A stretch of DNA of 27,075 nucleotides from assembly GCA_002315975.1 (NCBI GenBank), contig DCIK01000007.1, positions 1 to 27,075 of the forward strand. Reading direction: 5' to 3'. Origin of the DNA: Clostridiales bacterium UBA1728. Lineage in GTDB: Bacteria; Bacillota; Clostridia; Oscillospirales; Oscillospiraceae. A model generated the notes under the pieces. The model had not been told where the DNA came from. It ran no database searches and worked only from the letters and a program-made list of their open reading frames with translations. Below, one piece after another: positions 7,715 through 15,401 of this stretch. The translations under genes and the position numbers were made by a program. Positions within the stretch are counted from its first letter, which is position 1, and each line of letters opens with the position of its first letter.

Positions 7715-8184
7715 GCGAGCTGCTGCATGATTGGGTCGTGGGGCTGACCTCAGCGGCGATTCTGGTGGCCTGCGGCGGCGCACTCTGCGAGAAGGGTGCG
7801 GTGTCCCGGGTTCTGCGCTTTGCCGGCGGCCTGCTGCTGCTTTTCGCGCTGCTGGGCCCCCTGCAGGGTCTGGACTGGGAGGAATACGCTCTGGCGCTCT
7901 CGGAGGCAAGGGCGCTGACGGAGGAGCTCAGCGGAGAGCTGGAGGAGCGCAACCGCAACCTTGAAAGGCTGTACATAGAAGAGAGCTGCGCCGCATACAT
8001 TCTGGACGAGGCAGAAAAGCTGGGGCTGGAGGGCTCCGTGGAGGTGAGAGCAAGGTGGATGGATAACGCGTTTCTGCCCTGGGAGGCAACGCTTTCCTTT
8101 CCGGAGAGTCCGGCAAGGAAGAGCCTGGCCGGGAGCATTGCCTCCGAGCTGGGCATCCCTGAGGAAAGGCAGTACTGGCAATGA
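7711..8184 (+). CDS. spoIIIAF: Stage III sporulation protein AF
   Basis: A 157-residue protein with two N-terminal membrane helices (about residues 9-26 and 36-52), then a coiled-coil-prone region (residues 60-90) and a small soluble domain. SpoIIIAF of B. subtilis (206 residues) has the same plan, and its soluble part has a ring-building fold. GTG 7711 overlaps the spoIIIAE stop; an upstream ATG at 7687 in the same frame is possible. The next gene starts within its stop codon (ATGA). Confidence 0.92.
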   Translation: MSELLHDWVVGLTSAAILVACGGALCEKGAVSRVLRFAGGLLLLFALLGPLQGLDWEEYALALSEARALTEELSGELEERNRNLERLYIEESCAAYILDEAEKLGLEGSVEVRARWMDNAFLPWEATLSFPESPARKSLAGSIASELGIPEERQYWQ

Positions 8185-8537
8185 ATGTGGAGAAGATCAG
8201 AGCGTATTGCAAGGAGTACAAGGCTGTATTGTTCGTCATCCTGCTGGGCGTACTGCTGATGCTCCTGCCCGGCGGAAGCAGCGAAAAGGAGAGCGAGGCG
8301 GAATTCAGCGACAAGGAGGAAAAGCTCTCTGCCGTGCTCTCTCAGATCGAAGGTGTGGGGCGCTGCAGCGTGCTTTTCCGGGAGAGCGATAAAAACGAGA
8401 AGGGCGGTGCGCTGGTGGTATGCGACGGAGCGGACAGCGCTGCGGTCTGCCTCTCCGTCAAGGAGGCGGTCTCGGCCTATACGGGGCTGGGCAGCAACAG
8501 GATCGTTATACTCAAAACAAAGCAAGGGGGAAATTGA
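8181..8537 (+). CDS. spoIIIAG: Stage III sporulation protein AG, short form
   Basis: A 118-residue protein with one membrane helix (about residues 16-32), a Lys/Glu-rich linker and a soluble domain of roughly 75 residues carrying the typical LSQIEGVGRCSVL stretch (about residues 53-65). In B. subtilis, SpoIIIAG (229 residues) forms the large ring of the channel through a ring-building motif with a beta-triangle insertion. This copy has room for the core motif but not for the insertion. ATG 8181 overlaps the spoIIIAF stop by 4 bases. Confidence 0.92.
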   Translation: MNVEKIRAYCKEYKAVLFVILLGVLLMLLPGGSSEKESEAEFSDKEEKLSAVLSQIEGVGRCSVLFRESDKNEKGGALVVCDGADSAAVCLSVKEAVSAYTGLGSNRIVILKTKQGGN

Positions 8538-8539
8538 AC

Positions 8540-9106
8540 ATGAAGGAAATGCTGAGAGGGAAGAATGCCAGGCGGAATGCACTGCTGTCGGTGGTGCTGC
8601 TCTTCATCTGCGGGGCGGCCTATCTGAACTGGTCCTACAGCGACCGCTGGGGCAAGGCCGACAGCGCCATGGCCCGCACCGAGGATGCCCTGACGGAGAA
8701 AAATGAGGAGGCCTACAGCGCAGCTCTGGCTCAGAGCACGGAGAGCGACGCCTATTTCGCCCAGGCCCGTCTGACCCGGCAGGAGAGCCGGGACGCGGCC
8801 CTGTCCCTGCTGGAAACCGCTGCCTGCGCGGAGAACGCCTCCCAGGAGGTCATCGACTCGGCCATGACCGAGATCAGCGTGATGGCATCCTTCTCGCTTT
8901 TGGAAAGCCAGATCGAGAACGAGCTTCTGGCCAAGGAGTTTGCCGACTGTGTGGTCTATCTCAGCACCCAGGGCTGCACGGTGGCGGTGCCCTCGCCGGT
9001 GGAGGGACTCAGCGAGGCGGCAGTGGCGCGGGTCACGGAGACGGTGGTGCAGAACAGCGATTATGAGCCCTCCCAGATCAACATTATCGAAGTCAAAACC
9101 TATTGA
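8540..9106 (+). CDS. spoIIIAH: Stage III sporulation protein AH
   Basis: A 188-residue bitopic protein with a membrane helix at about residues 13-31, a polar helical linker rich in Ala and Glu, and a C-terminal YscJ/FliF-like ring-building domain (about residues 95-188, ending in an NIIEVKTY stretch). In B. subtilis, SpoIIIAH meets forespore SpoIIQ across the intermembrane space. It starts at ATG 8540, 2 bases after spoIIIAG, with AAGGGGG upstream. It is the last gene of the spoIIIA operon. Confidence 0.94.
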   Translation: MKEMLRGKNARRNALLSVVLLFICGAAYLNWSYSDRWGKADSAMARTEDALTEKNEEAYSAALAQSTESDAYFAQARLTRQESRDAALSLLETAACAENASQEVIDSAMTEISVMASFSLLESQIENELLAKEFADCVVYLSTQGCTVAVPSPVEGLSEAAVARVTETVVQNSDYEPSQINIIEVKTY

Positions 9107-9162
9107 GCGCTGCACTTACCTTACTTTTTCTGAAAAAGGGAAGATATTTCTGCTCTTTCCTC

Positions 9163-9191
9163 TTTCCTTTTGCCGTGATATGTGGTAAGAT
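9163..9191 (+). promoter_or_regulatory. Possible extended -10 promoter for yqhY-nusB operon
   Basis: TGGTAAGAT at 9183-9191 fits an extended -10 (TGn followed by TAAGAT), with a poor -35 TTTCCT at 9163-9168 at 17-base spacing. It lies in the 115-base gap after spoIIIAH, where vegetative expression of the housekeeping genes would need to start if spoIIIA is sporulation-only. No good terminator is visible between spoIIIAH and this site. Confidence 0.4.
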
Positions 9192-9221
9192 ACCTTGAAT
9201 TGTTCCCGGGAGGTATCAACC

Positions 9222-9599
9222 ATGGCAGAACAGAACTATTATCTTTCCAATACTGACGGCGGCAGTATCAATATCGGCGAGGATGTTTTCCTCCGGATCG
9301 TAACCGCCACTGTGGAGGAGAACGAGGCAATCGCCGGCTTCTCCGCCTCTTTTGACGCCGATCTGGCTGAGCTCATCGGCAAGAAGACCCTGAGCAAGGG
9401 CATCAACCTGCTCTTCGAGGAGGACGGCACCGTCCGCCTTGATGTGGTGATTCAGGTTCGCTACGGCAATAATGTCGCCCGGACAGCCGAGGAGCTGCAG
9501 GAGCAGATCCGCACCGCCGTGGAGGATATGACCGGTGTCGTTTGCCGCGTCAATGTCCATGTTACCGGTATTTCTTTTGAAAAGGCAGAGAAAAAATGA
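9222..9599 (+). CDS. Asp23/Gls24 family protein (YqhY-like)
   Basis: A 125-residue member of the Asp23 (DUF322) family, with the conserved GxxxSxxxDLAELIGKK-like region at about residues 43-60 and a V-N-V-HVTGI C-terminal strand. YqhY sits next to nusB in B. subtilis, where it is linked to control of fatty-acid synthesis. The adjacent accBC genes found there are absent here. The start is ATG 9222 with GGGAGGT at 9208-9214. Its stop overlaps nusB by 4 bases. Confidence 0.9.
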   Translation: MAEQNYYLSNTDGGSINIGEDVFLRIVTATVEENEAIAGFSASFDADLAELIGKKTLSKGINLLFEEDGTVRLDVVIQVRYGNNVARTAEELQEQIRTAVEDMTGVVCRVNVHVTGISFEKAEKK

Positions 9600-10069
9600 C
9601 AAGAACGAACGCCCGCCAGCTGGCTGTGCAGCTGGTTTTTGCCGCCGCCGGCGGTACCGATTTCAGCGCAGAGGAATACTTTGATAAGGAATTCTACAAG
9701 GATTTCTCTCCCGAGGACGGTCTCAGCGTGGAAACGCCCCAGGAGGGAGAGAAGAGCTATATCTGCTCCATCGTCAACGGCGTTCAGTCCCATGTCAATG
9801 AGATCGACGGCGTCATCGAGCGCTATGCCGTGGGCTGGTCTCTGCGCCGCATTTCCAGGGCTGCCCTGGCGATTCTGCGCTGCGCCGTCTACGAGCTGCT
9901 CTATATGCCCGCTGACGATGTGCCCCCCGCCGTGGCCATTAACGAGGCCGTGGAGCTGGCCAAAACCTTTGACGAGAGCGAGACCGCTGCCTTTGTCAAC
10001 GGCATTCTGGGCAGCTTCGTCCGCGAGGAGCTGGGGCTGAAGGACAGCGCTGTGGCTGTCGAGAGCTGA
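9596..10069 (+). CDS. nusB: Transcription antitermination factor NusB
   Basis: A 157-residue all-helical NusB. It binds boxA RNA together with NusE (S10) in rRNA antitermination. The N-terminal RxxARxLAVQLVFA helix and the C-terminal ILRCAVYELLY and AINEAVELAKTF motifs, followed by FVNGILGS, are clear. There is an acidic, slightly longer loop at residues 25-55 compared with the usual family length of about 130-150. It starts at ATG 9596 within the preceding stop and ends with a TGATG junction to xseA. Confidence 0.96.
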   Translation: MTRTNARQLAVQLVFAAAGGTDFSAEEYFDKEFYKDFSPEDGLSVETPQEGEKSYICSIVNGVQSHVNEIDGVIERYAVGWSLRRISRAALAILRCAVYELLYMPADDVPPAVAINEAVELAKTFDESETAAFVNGILGSFVREELGLKDSAVAVES

Positions 10070-11304
10070 TGGAAGAGAATATTTTTTCTGTTACAGAGCT
10101 GAATGAACATATCAAGAATCTCATGGATTCCGATGGCGCGCTGAGCAGACTGTGTGTCCGGGGGGAATTGTCCAATTACAAGGTCTATCCTTCCGGACAT
10201 CACTATTTCACCCTCAAAGACAAAGATGCCTCTCTGCGCTGCGTGATGTTCAAGGGCGCAGCCCAGAAGCTGGTGTTCCGGCCGGAGAGCGGTATGGGCG
10301 TTCTCTGCACGGGCAGCGTCAGCGTCTATCCCCGGGACGGTGCGTACCAGCTCTATGTAACGCGGATGAGTCCCGAGGGTGTGGGCGATCTCTATCTGGC
10401 CTATGAGCAGCTCAAGGACAGACTGCAGCAGGAGGGACTTTTCGATTCCTCCCGGAAAAGACCCCTGCCCCTCTATCCCAAAACCATTGCCGTCATCACC
10501 TCCGGTGCGGGGGCAGCGGTGCGGGATGTAATCCGGGTGCTGGGCAAGCGCTGGCCCATGAGCAGGGTGCTCATTCTCCCCGTGCGTGTGCAGGGCAAGG
10601 AAGCGCCGCCGGAGATCGTGGGTGCCATCCGCTATGCCAACCGCTACCGGGTGGCAGACCTGATTATCACCGGCCGCGGCGGCGGCTCCATCGAGGATTT
10701 GTGGGCCTTCAACGATGAGCGGGTGGCCCGTGCCATCTACGCCTCGGAGATACCCGTGATCTCCGCAGTGGGACACGAGCCGGATGTGACCATAGCGGAC
10801 TTTGTGGCGGATCTCCGGGCTGCCACTCCCTCCAACGGTGCCGAGCTGGCGGTGCCCGATGCGCTCGATGTGCGGGATAAGCTCAGTAACCTGCAAACGC
10901 GCATGGAGCAGATTCTCCTTCGCCGCCTTCGTCAGGAGAAGCAGCGCCTCGCGCAGCTCGCCTCCCGCCGGGTCATGGAGGACCCCGCGGCTGCCGTCAA
11001 CCGGAAGCGGCTGGCGTGTGATGCCCTGAGCCAGCGGCTTCTCAGTGCGTCCGAGCGTCAGCTGCAGCTGAAGCGCGAGAGCTTTGTGCGCCACTGCGCC
11101 TCGCTGGACGCCCTCAGCCCCCTGAAGGTTCTCTCCCGGGGCTACAGTGTGGTTCGCAGCGAGAGCGGGGAAATCGTCAGCTCGGCCTCGGCGCTTTCTC
11201 CCGGAGAGAGGATTGATGTGACAATGGCACGCGGCGCTCTTTCATGCCGCGTGGAAGAAATACGGGTCGATGACCCTGAGGAAAGGTCGGCACAAGTACC
11301 ATGA
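10069..11304 (+). CDS. xseA: Exodeoxyribonuclease VII large subunit
   Basis: A 411-residue catalytic subunit of exonuclease VII, which degrades single-stranded DNA with XseB. The N-terminal OB-fold (about residues 1-100) precedes the nuclease core carrying VITSGAGAAVRDV (about 140-152), GRGGGSIEDLWAFNDE (about 202-217) and SAVGHEPDVTIADFVADLRAATPS (about 231-254). A coiled-coil region follows, with the terminal LSRGYSVV motif. It is slightly shorter than the common 440-450. The first base of its ATG is the last base of the nusB stop. The small subunit xseB does not follow directly: a lipoprotein gene intervenes. Confidence 0.97.
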   Translation: MEENIFSVTELNEHIKNLMDSDGALSRLCVRGELSNYKVYPSGHHYFTLKDKDASLRCVMFKGAAQKLVFRPESGMGVLCTGSVSVYPRDGAYQLYVTRMSPEGVGDLYLAYEQLKDRLQQEGLFDSSRKRPLPLYPKTIAVITSGAGAAVRDVIRVLGKRWPMSRVLILPVRVQGKEAPPEIVGAIRYANRYRVADLIITGRGGGSIEDLWAFNDERVARAIYASEIPVISAVGHEPDVTIADFVADLRAATPSNGAELAVPDALDVRDKLSNLQTRMEQILLRRLRQEKQRLAQLASRRVMEDPAAAVNRKRLACDALSQRLLSASERQLQLKRESFVRHCASLDALSPLKVLSRGYSVVRSESGEIVSSASALSPGERIDVTMARGALSCRVEEIRVDDPEERSAQVP

Positions 11305-12305
11305 AACGAAAAATGCTGCCCCTGCTGCTTCTCTGCTGCTGCCTGCTCTGGGGCTGCGGCGGCAGGAAGGACACCACCCCCACGCAGCCCATTACCGTCA
11401 GCGAGGCCACGCCCACACCCGCTCCCACACCGGAGCCTACACCTGCTCCTACGCCGGAACCAACCCCTGAGCCCACGCCGGAGCCTACGGCCACGCCTGC
11501 CCCCGCTCCGCTGCACCTGCTCTATAACGGCACGGAGATCAACAGTCTCTCGGCCAAGGAGAACACCACCTTCACCATCTCCTCCGATGCCTCTTCCGCC
11601 GACGGTCAGATCAGCTACAAAAGCGACAATGAGGCCGTGCTGACCATCGATGCCGGCGGCAAGGTCACGGCTCTTGCTGCGGGCAGCGCCACCATCACCG
11701 TAACAGCCGGGGATCGCGTGGGCAGCTGCAAGGTCACGGTGGCCAGGCCCGTGCAGACCACGGTGTCCATCTGTTTTCTCAATAAGCCCAAGAGCGACAT
11801 CACCATGAATGCCTCCAATAACGAAACAGTGCAGCTCAGCGCCGTGATCACCCCGGCAGACACCAATAAGAAGACTGTCTGGTCCAGCACCGACAGCGCT
11901 GTGGCCGAGGTCAGCGAGACCGGACTGGTAACGGCCATCTCTGCGGGTAGCTGTGAGGTGGTCTGCAAGTGCGGCGATGCCAGCGCCCGCTGCTGGATCC
12001 GCGTGAAGGGTCAGCGCATTGTCTATCAGCAGGTCAAGGACGACCCCAACGCCGCCCCTGCCATCTTCATCACCTGCAACGGCTTCACCAACTCCGACTT
12101 CACCATGAAGGTGGGCGAGAGCGTGAACATGGACTATAAGCTGCTGAACGCCGAGGAGGGCAGCGTTACATGGTCACTCAAAAACGGCGAGATTGCCAGC
12201 GTAGATCAGAACGGTGTGATCACCGCTCTCAAAGAAGGCACCACCACCCTTACGGTGAGCTGCGGTTCTCTGAGCTGCAGCAGCACCGTAAGAGTCAGGA
12301 AATAA
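11301..12305 (+). CDS. Lipoprotein with Pro-Thr stalk and Ig-like (Big_2) domains
   Basis: A 334-residue exported lipoprotein. It has basic MKRK, a hydrophobic core and a lipobox LWGC with the lipidated Cys at residue 19. A Pro/Thr/Glu repeat stalk (about residues 36-70, PTPEPTPAPTPEP pattern) follows. Then come about three bacterial Ig-like group 2 modules (roughly 82-147, 155-235, 250-334), two of them ending in VTALAAGSATITV and VITALKEGTTTLTV strands. Such proteins sit on the outer face of the membrane and often act in adhesion or wall contact; the function here is unknown. ATG 11301 overlaps the xseA stop by 4 bases, so it is translated as part of the exonuclease operon. xseB follows 18 bases after. 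Confidence 0.88.
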   Translation: MKRKMLPLLLLCCCLLWGCGGRKDTTPTQPITVSEATPTPAPTPEPTPAPTPEPTPEPTPEPTATPAPAPLHLLYNGTEINSLSAKENTTFTISSDASSADGQISYKSDNEAVLTIDAGGKVTALAAGSATITVTAGDRVGSCKVTVARPVQTTVSICFLNKPKSDITMNASNNETVQLSAVITPADTNKKTVWSSTDSAVAEVSETGLVTAISAGSCEVVCKCGDASARCWIRVKGQRIVYQQVKDDPNAAPAIFITCNGFTNSDFTMKVGESVNMDYKLLNAEEGSVTWSLKNGEIASVDQNGVITALKEGTTTLTVSCGSLSCSSTVRVRK

Positions 12306-12323
12306 GCCTGCGGAGGTATACCG

Positions 12324-12557
12324 ATGGAAGAGAAAAAAAACTTTGAAGAATCCATGAATCGGCTGGAGTATATCGTCCGCTCTCTGGAGCGGGGCGAGGT
12401 GCCTTTAGAGGAGTCGCTTACGCTCTTCAAGGAGGGCGCAGCGCTCATCGCCGACTGTGAGAAGCAGCTGGACGAGGCCGAGCAGGTGGTGCGCCGCCTG
12501 CGCAAGACCGAGAGCGGCGAGCCCGAGGAGCTGCCCTTTGACGCGGAGGATGCCTGA
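12324..12557 (+). CDS. xseB: Exodeoxyribonuclease VII small subunit
   Basis: A 77-residue two-helix protein with the family pattern FEESMNRLEYIVRSLERGE followed by PLEESLTLFKEG (residues 7-38) and a C-terminal acidic tail. Several XseB copies decorate XseA to make active exonuclease VII. A good GGAGG precedes the ATG, and the stop overlaps the ispA start as TGATG. Confidence 0.96.
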   Translation: MEEKKNFEESMNRLEYIVRSLERGEVPLEESLTLFKEGAALIADCEKQLDEAEQVVRRLRKTESGEPEELPFDAEDA

Positions 12558-13432
12558 TGGAGTATAAAGCCCTTTTTGAAAAGCGTTTCAACGCCGTCAA
12601 CGAGGCGCTGGACAGCTTCTTCACCGAGACCTGCCCCCAGAGCGAGCTGCTGGAGTGTATGCGCTACTCCCTGCTCTCCGGCGGCAAGCGCATCCGCGCC
12701 GTGCTGGTGCTGGCCTTCTGCGCCGCCTGCGGCGGGGATGAGGAGAGCGCCATGAACGCAGCCTGCGCCGTGGAGATGCTCCATGCCTATTCCCTTATCC
12801 ATGACGACCTGCCCTGCATGGATAACGATACCCTGCGCCGGGGTAAGCCCACCAACCATGTGGTCTACGGCGAGACCAACGCCGTGCTGGCCGGCGATGC
12901 CCTGCAGGCAGCGGCCTTTTCCACGCTCCTGCGCTGCCCCCTCAGTCCGGACAGACTTTCCGCCATGGCACTGGCTCTGGCAGACGGAGCCGGGGAGCGG
13001 GGCATGTGCGGCGGCCAGTATCTCGATACATCCAACGATCCCGACGAGGTGGACGCGGAGTATCTGACCACCCTCCACGGCATGAAGACCGGGGCGCTTC
13101 TGCGCGCCGCCTGTCTCATGGGTGCCATCAGTGCCGGCGCGGACGAGGCGCAGCAGAGGGCCGCTGCCGACTATGCCCTCAATCTGGGACTTGCCTTCCA
13201 GATTCGCGATGATATGCTGGATACCGTCGGCGATGCCGCGGTGCTGGGCAAGGATATCGGCTCCGATGCCTCCAACGGCAAGACCACCTTCGTGACCCTA
13301 TACGGACTGGAGGGCTGCGGTCGGCTGGTGGACGAGTACACGGATCGGGCCCTTGCCGCATTGAAAACGGCCTTCCCGGATGAGGAATTCCTCTCCGCCC
13401 TTGCCGCCGAGCTGGCCGGACGGGAAAAGTGA
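12557..13432 (+). CDS. ispA: Polyprenyl (geranylgeranyl/farnesyl) diphosphate synthase
   Basis: A 291-residue trans-prenyltransferase that condenses isopentenyl diphosphate with allylic diphosphates. The first Asp-rich motif DDLPCMDND is at 83-91, the second DDMLD at 218-222, and SGGKRIRA at 41-48 binds substrate. Position before dxs and length favour farnesyl diphosphate synthase as in B. subtilis ispA (YqiD); chain length cannot be proven from sequence. Transcription probably ends at the hairpin just downstream. Confidence 0.94.
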   Translation: MEYKALFEKRFNAVNEALDSFFTETCPQSELLECMRYSLLSGGKRIRAVLVLAFCAACGGDEESAMNAACAVEMLHAYSLIHDDLPCMDNDTLRRGKPTNHVVYGETNAVLAGDALQAAAFSTLLRCPLSPDRLSAMALALADGAGERGMCGGQYLDTSNDPDEVDAEYLTTLHGMKTGALLRAACLMGAISAGADEAQQRAAADYALNLGLAFQIRDDMLDTVGDAAVLGKDIGSDASNGKTTFVTLYGLEGCGRLVDEYTDRALAALKTAFPDEEFLSALAAELAGREK

Positions 13433-13449
13433 ATATTCGCTGATTATTC

Positions 13450-13490
13450 AAAAAAGCACGCTGTTACTACTTGTAATATCGTGCTTTTTC
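13450..13490 (+). terminator. Terminator after ispA
   Basis: AAAAAGCACG (13451-13460) pairs with CGTGCTTTTT (13480-13489) around a 19-base loop; the A-rich and T-rich arms make it workable on either strand. It closes the yqhY-ispA operon 20 bases after the ispA stop. The dxs promoter lies inside its loop and 3' arm. Confidence 0.75.
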
Positions 13491-13499
13491 TGTTACAAT
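13471..13499 (+). promoter_or_regulatory. Sigma-A-type promoter of the dxs operon
   Basis: TTGTAA (13471-13476) and TACAAT (13494-13499) are separated by exactly 17 bases. Transcription would start near 13506, leaving a leader of about 27 bases with GAGAGGG before the GTG start of dxs. The -35 lies in the terminator loop and the spacer contains the terminator's 3' arm. Confidence 0.7.
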
Positions 13500-13532
13500 A
13501 GCCCTGTTTCAGCGTATAGAGAGGGTAATACA

Positions 13533-15401
13533 GTGAATATTTTAGATAAAGTCAACAGCCGCAAGGATCTCCTTGCGCTCCGGAGCGAGGAGCTGCCCCT
13601 GCTCTGCCAGGATATACGGGAATTCCTTCGCAGTAAGATTTCCGTAACCGGCGGGCATCTGGCCTCCAGCCTGGGCACTGTGGAGATCACCGTGGCGCTG
13701 CATCGCGTCTATGACGCAGAGCGTGACCGCCTCCTTTTTGATGTGGGTCACCAGAGCTATGTCCACAAAATATTAACCGGGCGCAAAAATGCCTTTGACC
13801 AGCTCCGCCGGTTCGGTGGCCTTTCCGGCTTCCCCAAGCCCTGCGAGAGCGTGTGCGACCCCTTTGTGGCCGGTCATGCCTCCGACTCCGTGTCCGTGGC
13901 ATTGGGCATGGCTCGGGCCAGAACCCTGCTCCACGAGAATTACGATGTGGTGGCCATCCTGGGCGACGGTGCTCTCACCGGCGGCCTCAGCTACGAGGCT
14001 CTCTGCGATCTGGGTCAGAGCGGCGAGCCCATGGTGGTCATCCTCAACGATAACGGTATGTCCATCAGCCCCAGCGTGGGCGGCGCTGCCCGTATGCTCA
14101 GCCGCATCCGCGTGGAGCCGGCCTATCTGAACTTCAAGCGGAGCTTCCACCGCGTTATGAAGCCCTTCCCCAAGACCATGACCGCCATTCATGACGGCAA
14201 GGAGTGGCTGAAGGACAGGGTTCTGCCGGATAATATCTTCGATTCCATGGGGCTCTACTACATAGGCCCCGTGGACGGCCACAATGTCACCGAGCTGGAA
14301 ACCCAGCTTCGCTGGGCTCGGGATATGAATAAGCCCGTGCTGCTCCATGTCTGCACCCGGAAGGGCAAGGGCATCGACTATGCGGAAAAGGACCCCGCCA
14401 AATACCACGGCGTGGGGCCCTTTGATCCCATCACCGGCGAGACCGCCCCCAAAAAGCCCGACTTCTCCTCTGTCTTCGGTTCTGAGCTCTGCGCTCTGGC
14501 GGAGAAGAATCCGCGCATCTGCGCCATCACCGCCGCTATGGAGGACGGAACGGGGCTGACCGCCTTTGCGGAGAAGTACCCCGGGCGCTTCTTCGATGTG
14601 GGCATCGCCGAGGGTCATGCCACCGCCCTCTGCGGCGGCCTTGCCAAGCAGGGGATGATCCCCGTGTTCGCGGTGTATTCCACCTTTTTGCAGCGCTCCT
14701 ATGATATGCTCATCGAGGATATTTCCCTGCTGGGTCTTCACGCGGTATTCTGCGTGGATCGCAGCGGTCTTGTGGGCGCTGACGGCGAGACCCATCAGGG
14801 CAGCTTTGACGCGGCCTATCTCGCCACCATCCCCGGCATGACCATACTGGAACCCTCCTCCTTTGCCGAGCTTCGCGCCATGCTTCGCCATGCGCTGGAG
14901 GAATGCAGCGGCCCGGTGGCCGTCTGCTATCCCCGGGGCGGTGAAGGCACATGGAAGGGCGAATGGAACGGCGAGAGCGTTTCCGTCCTCCGAGAGGGCA
15001 GCGAGCTGACCATCGTGAGCTACGGCGTGATGATCAACGAGGCTCTGAGCGCGGCAGAGGCCCTTGCCGCCGAGGGCATAGAGGCTGAGGTCATCAAGCT
15101 CAGCTCTCTCAGTCCGCTGGATACGGAGCGGGTGCTTTCGTCCCTGCGGAAAACCGGGCGCTTTGTCTTTGCCGCCGAGTGCTGCCACGCCGGCAGTCCC
15201 GCTCAGACCATCCTTGCCGCCGCCGCGGAGGCGGGCGTGCTCCTCCGGGGCAGCCGCCGTCTGGATCTGGGCAGCGGAATCGTGAAGCAGGGCGATATTC
15301 CCACCCTTCGCGCCCGGCAGGGCATAGATGCCGCGGCCATTGTGAATGCCGCAAAGGAGATACTCCATGAAGAAAGTAAGACTGGATCAGCTGGTATTTG
15401 A
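13533..15401 (+). CDS. dxs: 1-deoxy-D-xylulose-5-phosphate synthase
   Basis: A 622-residue thiamine-diphosphate transketolase-like enzyme. It joins pyruvate and glyceraldehyde 3-phosphate into 1-deoxyxylulose 5-phosphate, the first step of the MEP isoprenoid pathway (and a source for thiamine and pyridoxal). Visible are H73 in VGHQSY, the ThDP/Mg site GDGALTGG (145-152) through NDN (172-174), the central FDVGIAEGHA region and DRSGLVGADGETHQGSFD in the transketolase Pyr domain. Start GTG 13533 is preferred: GAGAGGG is 7 bases upstream and the residues before it do not fit the family. The 3' end overlaps tlyA by 35 bases. Confidence 0.96.
   Translation: MNILDKVNSRKDLLALRSEELPLLCQDIREFLRSKISVTGGHLASSLGTVEITVALHRVYDAERDRLLFDVGHQSYVHKILTGRKNAFDQLRRFGGLSGFPKPCESVCDPFVAGHASDSVSVALGMARARTLLHENYDVVAILGDGALTGGLSYEALCDLGQSGEPMVVILNDNGMSISPSVGGAARMLSRIRVEPAYLNFKRSFHRVMKPFPKTMTAIHDGKEWLKDRVLPDNIFDSMGLYYIGPVDGHNVTELETQLRWARDMNKPVLLHVCTRKGKGIDYAEKDPAKYHGVGPFDPITGETAPKKPDFSSVFGSELCALAEKNPRICAITAAMEDGTGLTAFAEKYPGRFFDVGIAEGHATALCGGLAKQGMIPVFAVYSTFLQRSYDMLIEDISLLGLHAVFCVDRSGLVGADGETHQGSFDAAYLATIPGMTILEPSSFAELRAMLRHALEECSGPVAVCYPRGGEGTWKGEWNGESVSVLREGSELTIVSYGVMINEALSAAEALAAEGIEAEVIKLSSLSPLDTERVLSSLRKTGRFVFAAECCHAGSPAQTILAAAAEAGVLLRGSRRLDLGSGIVKQGDIPTLRARQGIDAAAIVNAAKEILHEESKTGSAGI

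Noticed and set aside
9107..9150. Terminator after spoIIIAH
   Set aside because: CTTTTTC and GAAAAAG are adjacent with almost no loop and no GC stem, so a functional hairpin is unlikely.
11177..11516. Minus-strand frame with repeated Gly-Ser-Gly-Val units
   Set aside because: It is the antisense shadow of the Pro-Thr stalk of the lipoprotein, where the tandem repeat prevents stop codons.
13773..15368. A 531-codon minus-strand open frame inside dxs, with similar long frames opposite xseA, recN, tyrS and proS
   Set aside because: Each is fully inside a gene with definite conserved motifs; they have no ribosome site or recognisable domain and arise from strong GC bias at codon positions.
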